Positions 60,701 to 64,000 of a stretch of 64,000 nt of DNA are shown here, in pieces. Made by a program: the position numbers and the translations under genes. This stretch comes from Allodiplogaster sudhausi (taxonomy: Eukaryota; Nematoda; Chromadorea; Rhabditida; Diplogasteridae). Below the pieces are notes generated by a model that saw only the letters and a list, made by a program, of their open reading frames with translations, was not told the DNA's origin and made no database searches. Position 1 is the stretch's first letter; each line of letters starts with the position of its first letter. The DNA is taken from the NCBI GenBank assembly GCA_945643635.1, contig CALZFC010000017.1, positions 4,426,501-4,490,500 on the forward strand, in the 5' to 3' direction.

Positions 60701-63700
60701 TTCGAAGCACATATGCTGCAAATGGTGCTGTGATGTTCACATAAATGTACGCAAGCATCTAGTTGTTTAGGGCGGACAGCTATCGCGCAGGGGAATCGCC
60801 AGTTATGACGCCGCTATCGCCTGCGATGACCAGCTCGCGCCCAGCCTCCTCCGCAGCGCCAGACGGAAGGCCGTCGAGCTCGAGGTGGGTTGACTCGACT
60901 GACATCTTATAACAATTACGGGTGCATGATTCATATTCACCAACTCCCAAGTTGCTGGTGAAGTTTTACAAGAAGGAGTACAATACAGAGCATACTATCA
61001 AGATGCATACTCTGACAGGCCCGTGTCGGCAGCTGCGCCGGAAAGTCGCCAGTCACGCGCCTCTCGCGCCTCCTCCCGCCAAGCGTCGCGCGCGTCCTCG
61101 GGCGCGCCCGATGAGCCCGTGCTCACGCCACGCGACAATACACCCTTGGTATCTCTCTAATCTCTATCCATCTGGCTCTCTCTCGCTCTCCTTCTCCCTT
61201 CTGGTATCCATCTCTGTCTCCTCGTCCCTGTCTCTCTCTCTCCTTTTATTTCTTGTTTGGCACATGTTTCAGTCAAAGAGAATAACAAAACTCATAAATT
61301 CCTTTAAATTTCTCTCTGAAACAGGTACAAATTAACTGTGTTATCCTTCAGGAAAGTCGCGTGTCGACTCGGCAGAGCCTGCGCAGCGTCGAGGAGCGCG
61401 GCCTCGAGCATCGCGAATCGGACGAAGAAGAGGAGGAGCGTCAAAGAGAACGAACGGCTCGTTTGGCACTCGCCGCTGGCCAGAGCCTGCACGAAGAGGA
61501 CGAGAAGCGAGAGAGCAGGTCTATTTTGTATTTTAATTTAATTTAAATCATATATTTTTTGTTTAGTTGCTAACTTATTATATGCAGAGAAAATACTTGA
61601 GAGAAGCGTACGAACTAATTGGTTAACACTACGGCATGATCAATTTGAAAATGATTAGGATAAAATGGAAAAAAAATTTCTAGCCGTGATTAAATATTTA
61701 TAAAAAATAAAAAACAAGAATAAATTATCAGACAAGCGTCGCGTGTCAGCGTCGAAGAAGAAGGCCACGAGCATCGAGATTCGGACGAAGAGGACGAGTC
61801 GAGAGATCGCGTTGGTAATCTGCATGGAGAAGAGGCAAGTCAATACTATTCATTTCTAATAGAACACAATTGCACCAAACTAGTCAAAGCATAAAACGTC
61901 AAGGCCACGGTTTCCTACTCCTTTAAAGTTTTAAACAATTAGGATACCACTTCTGTAGTTTTAGAAATTGTCTCTTTTAGTTAAATTACACATAGATATG
62001 TATGCACTTATTGCGGAACGAGATTAACTTTTTTGCAGACGCCTCGAAGGCAAGAGTCACGTGTCAGTAGACAAAGCGTGGAAGAGAACGGACTCGAGCA
62101 TCAGGAAAGCGTTGAGGAAGCAGAAATTAAACCTGTATCATTTTAAATATTATTTTAAAATATTCATAAATACATTTATATCTTTGTCACATCTTACCTT
62201 ATATGAAAACATTTCAACTTTGAACTTTTCGCAGATCTCACGGCAGACGTCCTCACGAATGAGCGTCGAAGAGCGAGGACTTGAGTATCAGCAGACATTT
62301 GATCTCGACCAGGAGCAGGTGACTTATCATTGGTTTGTTGTTGTAAATGATCTCCCTCGTTTCAGGCAAAAGGCGCGAATTCAAAATTGAGTTTTTGGCG
62401 GCTCTTAATAAAAGTTGCAGTAAATAAATAAATATCGTGAATAAAACTAAATGTAAATAGATCGTCTTGTAGAGAATGGAAGATCGTCAAGACGGCGCGA
62501 CCCCGTCCACCGTGCACGACGACGAGCACAGCAGCGGCGATCTCAGCGAGCTGAAGAGGCAGCACGAAGCAGCTACCGTAATCCAGGCACACATTCGAGG
62601 GTTCCTGACGCGAAAGCATCTCAAAGGTACGGTGACGGCTTCCTCCTCTCGTGTTCGCTCTGATACCACGCCATGTGAAGAGGCGCGCGCCCCTTCAGTG
62701 GAGCTCGAGCCGATGCCGACGGCAGCCGAGGTCCACGACTTGACGTCGGCGACCAAGTACGACTCGGAGGTCATCCTCCACGACGACGACGACCGCGAGC
62801 TAACGCGTGTTGCAGGTCACGATTGACGGCTAATTTGAAAGCGCTCAATTTTATTTTTTAAAGAAAAAAATCTCTTTAGTCAGGATTCTATTCCTTAAAG
62901 ATCCAAAAGAACGGCTACACGTTCAATCAAATGACCTTGACCAGACATATCTACATATGTATGTTTAATATGCAACTTTAATTTTACTCCTAAACTAAAT
63001 GTTAGACATATACAGCGGTACATAATACATACATACATATATATGTAGATACATACACACGTTCATTCTTATATTACACATAATTACCTGACTTCTGCAG
63101 ACACTGTCGGCGCATCGCCCGACTACTCGACGCATTCCGAACCGATCGATCGCACCGGAAGTCGGAGAGACATTTCAGAATCATTCCTTCAGACCTCACC
63201 AAAAATTTAAATAAAAAAAAAACAATTCAGGCGACATGTCGTACACAATCGCCGTGCTGACTGGCAATCGCTGGGGCGCCGACTCGGAGGCCGACCTCTA
63301 CGTCATCGCCGACGGCGATGAACATCACGGAGAACGATTCGACCTCAGGCAGAACGAGGTCAGAACAGCAGCTTTTGAGCAAAGAACACCAAAAATATGC
63401 TATTTGACTCAATAAACTTTGACAAATTAAAACATTACTTAAAACGAAAAGAAATATTCTCTAAATTAAAAGGAATTACTAGCCTATTATTACATAATTA
63501 ATACTCAACATCTCTTTGCAGACTACAATGGCCAAATTCCGGCAGAATCAGCTGGACGCCTTCCATGTGCGCTCGCCGTATCTCGGCACTCTGGAGAAGA
63601 TTGTCGTCGGACACAATCGACGAGGATACGGTAGGATGAAAAACGTGTCACATCGATCGATATTGGATAACATTGATAGATTCATGCACATAACCTGCCT

Positions 63701-64000
63701 ACAGGCGCTGGGATCTTCATCGAGTACATCCTGGTGACGGAGAACGTCGTTGACGGCCGACAGTTCGTCTTCTTCGTCTCAAAGTGGCTCGACTCGGGGC
63801 AGGTTCGTGTCTGTGTCTCTTCTGCCACAGAACAGCTCTGCTTTCGCGACATTAAATATGATTAATACAATACAATATTATAAAAAAGGCGGTATCGATT
63901 GACATGATCGAGACTGCTGTGTCAGGTGGACGGCAAGCTGGAGCGATCGTTGCGCGTGAATGCCTTCTACTACGTCGGCAGCATTCCGGGCGACGCGGTC
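47745..64000 (+). CDS. Large doublecortin / IQ / PLAT-domain protein, 3' end outside window
   Basis: 24 exons join in phase to at least 1070 codons: 47745-47876, 51054-51214, 52007-52133, 53177-53254, 53427-53534, 53665-53745, 53826-53931, 55197-55391, 58736-58923, 59198-59262, 59408-59704, 60238-60402, 60771-60884, 61019-61148, 61352-61518, 61732-61834, 62039-62134, 62235-62318, 62473-62815, 63101-63160, 63231-63358, 63522-63630, 63705-63802 and 63926 to the edge. Residues about 32-105 are a doublecortin domain ([20 protein letters not shown], then [11 protein letters not shown] and GKYVA). Residues 167-228 are a second, weaker one ([17 protein letters not shown]). Next come basic, Ala-rich and acidic/serine segments, four related exon repeats (649-798), an IQ calmodulin-binding motif ([15 protein letters not shown], near 834-848), and a PLAT domain ([20 protein letters not shown], then [10 protein letters not shown] and [11 protein letters not shown]). 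Doublecortin domains bind microtubules and PLAT domains mediate membrane or protein contact, so a ciliary or axonemal scaffold is inferred. Exon 4 could begin further upstream. Exons 8 and 9 have alternative ends; GTCACA at 58939 also fits the exon 9 donor. Confidence 0.85.
48972..49130 (+). CDS. Candidate small secreted peptide ORF (52 aa)
   Basis: An ATG opens a 52-codon frame with a clear signal-peptide profile: [20 protein letters not shown], then FNCSSS and LIAFPSS. It lies inside the first intron of the large gene on the same strand. There is no dibasic processing site, and a possible donor GTATAG follows CCATCAA. It may be the first exon of a nested gene or a chance hydrophobic frame. 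Confidence 0.2.
   Translation: MPTAARVVSLILTVIVFSLLFNCSSSLIAFPSSIVKQWISNSFIHSVSILTC
49381..49678 (-). CDS. Candidate two-exon small basic-tailed protein (48 aa), nested antisense
   Basis: Minus-strand exons 49678-49577 and 49425-49381 join in phase 0 to 49 codons with stop. The first runs [20 protein letters not shown] to SYDSNK with a GTTTTT donor. The second, after GGCTTTCAG, reads [14 protein letters not shown] and stops. It is not recognised. It lies within an intron of the plus-strand doublecortin/PLAT gene. A TTTTTATAT stretch lies about 90 bp upstream. It could also be the last exons of a longer gene. Confidence 0.3.
52134..53176. other. Third intron of the large gene, with a coding-like patch
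   Basis: The stretch 52800-53170 is GC-rich and open on both strands. The plus frame that leads into exon 4 includes [11 protein letters not shown] at 53144, which may be an alternative first exon. The minus frame includes [21 protein letters not shown] could not decide between an upstream extension of exon 4, an alternative promoter, and an unrelated fragment. Confidence 0.35.
53255..53400. repeat. (GA)n microsatellite starting at a splice donor
   Basis: The donor after exon 4 is GTAAACAGAGAGA; two long (GA)n runs occupy most of the intron up to the acceptor at 53426. Confidence 0.95.
53932..54950. repeat. GA then CT microsatellites in intron 7
   Basis: The donor of exon 7 reads GTGAGAGAGAGTGG and passes directly into GA repeats to 54035. 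CT tracts follow at 54250-54335 and 54725-54930. Confidence 0.95.
55759..56975 (-). CDS. Cuticle collagen with Gly-rich tail, nested antisense (366 aa)
   Basis: Exon 1 (56975-56844) encodes a membrane-like N-terminus ([20 protein letters not shown]) and TMDEIR. Exon 2 (56727-55759) begins [15 protein letters not shown], followed by a cleavage site TRGKRQ and a cysteine block [13 protein letters not shown]. It then has a Gly-X-Y block ending before CIRCPPG, a long Gly-X-Y block rich in GRPG, and [10 protein letters not shown]. After that canonical ending comes an extra tail of about 90 residues made of glycine runs with NYGNGG repeats. The protein would be secreted, processed and built into cuticle. 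A Gly/Asn/Tyr-rich tail is unusual for the family and could support tyrosine cross-linking. The gene lies wholly inside intron 8 of the plus-strand doublecortin/PLAT gene, on the opposite strand. Frame is intact throughout. Confidence 0.92.
56976..57730. repeat. Collagen upstream region with GA and CT tracts
   Basis: GA at 56990-57075 directly before the collagen ATG. A TATA-like CTATAAA on the minus strand lies at 57270-57276, about 300 bp upstream of the ATG. CT tracts lie at 57480-57575 and 57655-57700. Confidence 0.6.
58189..58323. repeat. Complex palindromic array of ATGTATGTACATACAT motifs
   Basis: GTTTTCTTTA at the left end is the reverse complement of TAAAGAAAAC at the right end. Inside, TCTAAATATGTATGTAC faces GTACATATTTAGA. 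The whole 135 bp can fold on itself. It lies in intron 8 of the large gene. Confidence 0.8.
59705..60237. other. Intron with GA tract and ATGTATGTAC cluster
   Basis: GA/GAAA repeat at 59710-59815, then AT-rich DNA with ACATATGTATGTACATACAT at 60061-60080. No gene was seen. Confidence 0.6.
61352..62318 (+). repeat. Exon-level tandem repeat in the large gene
   Basis: Four successive exons (61352-61518, 61732-61834, 62039-62134 and 62235-62318) each encode a variant of [55 protein letters not shown] and [17 protein letters not shown]. They look like duplicated exons encoding basic/serine then acidic segments. Confidence 0.8.
61832..62041 (+). promoter_or_regulatory. Probable GC-AG intron
   Basis: Exon 16 ends GAAGAG and the intron begins GCAAGT, the standard context for the rare GC donor class. 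The acceptor is TTTTTTGCAG at 62038. With this donor the frame is in phase 0; the only nearby GT (GTCAAT, two bases later) would break the frame. Confidence 0.6.

Overview
The window reads as nuclear DNA of a nematode. The strongest evidence is two cuticle-collagen genes with the nematode plan: a short N-terminal membrane segment, an Arg-x-Lys-Arg cleavage site, interrupted Gly-X-Y blocks, spaced cysteines, and an ending close to DAAYCPCP. Supporting signs are many 45-80 bp introns with TTTTCAG or TTGCAG acceptors, GC-rich exons in AT-rich surroundings, and acceptor-like sites just before two start codons, as expected for trans-splicing. I cannot name the species or clade. Gene models were built by hand from splice signals and reading phase. 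For every multi-exon model called with confidence, the exon lengths sum to a multiple of three.

Layout. 0.37-0.92 kb (-): 3' part of an intron-containing Tc1/mariner-type transposase. 1.0-2.4 kb (+): six-exon gene with a possible OB-fold. 2.4-10 kb: duplicated and GC-rich dispersed repeats plus weak exon candidates. 10.6-14.0 kb (-): eight-exon START lipid-transfer protein. 16.1-16.9 kb (+): small single-pass membrane protein gene, followed by a decayed tandem copy at 17.2-17.8 kb. 18.6-22.0 kb (-): six-exon gene with a degenerate nucleoside-diphosphate-kinase-like segment; one intron carries a tRNA-derived insertion. 26.2-27.4 kb (-): cuticle collagen with one frame break. 27.4-32.9 kb: no convincing gene, mostly GA/CT microsatellite. 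32.9-37.95 kb (-): complete forkhead factor of the FoxF type. 39.6-40.6 kb (-): two-exon gene for an unrecognised 122-residue protein. 43.7-45.2 kb: isolated exon candidates, one resembling the end of a double-stranded-RNA-binding domain. 47.7-64.0 kb (+): 24 exons of a large gene with two doublecortin-type domains, serine/acidic exon repeats, an IQ motif and a PLAT domain, running off the right edge. A second collagen gene (55.8-57.0 kb, -) lies antisense inside one of its introns.

The genes do not form one pathway. The collagens build cuticle. The doublecortin/IQ/PLAT protein suggests microtubule or ciliary membrane-associated scaffolding. The FoxF-type factor suggests mesodermal regulation. 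The START protein is predicted to bind lipid. The dominant non-coding feature is dense (GA)n/(CT)n microsatellite, much of it inside introns and often directly against splice sites, together with ACATATGTAC palindromic motifs and several local duplications.
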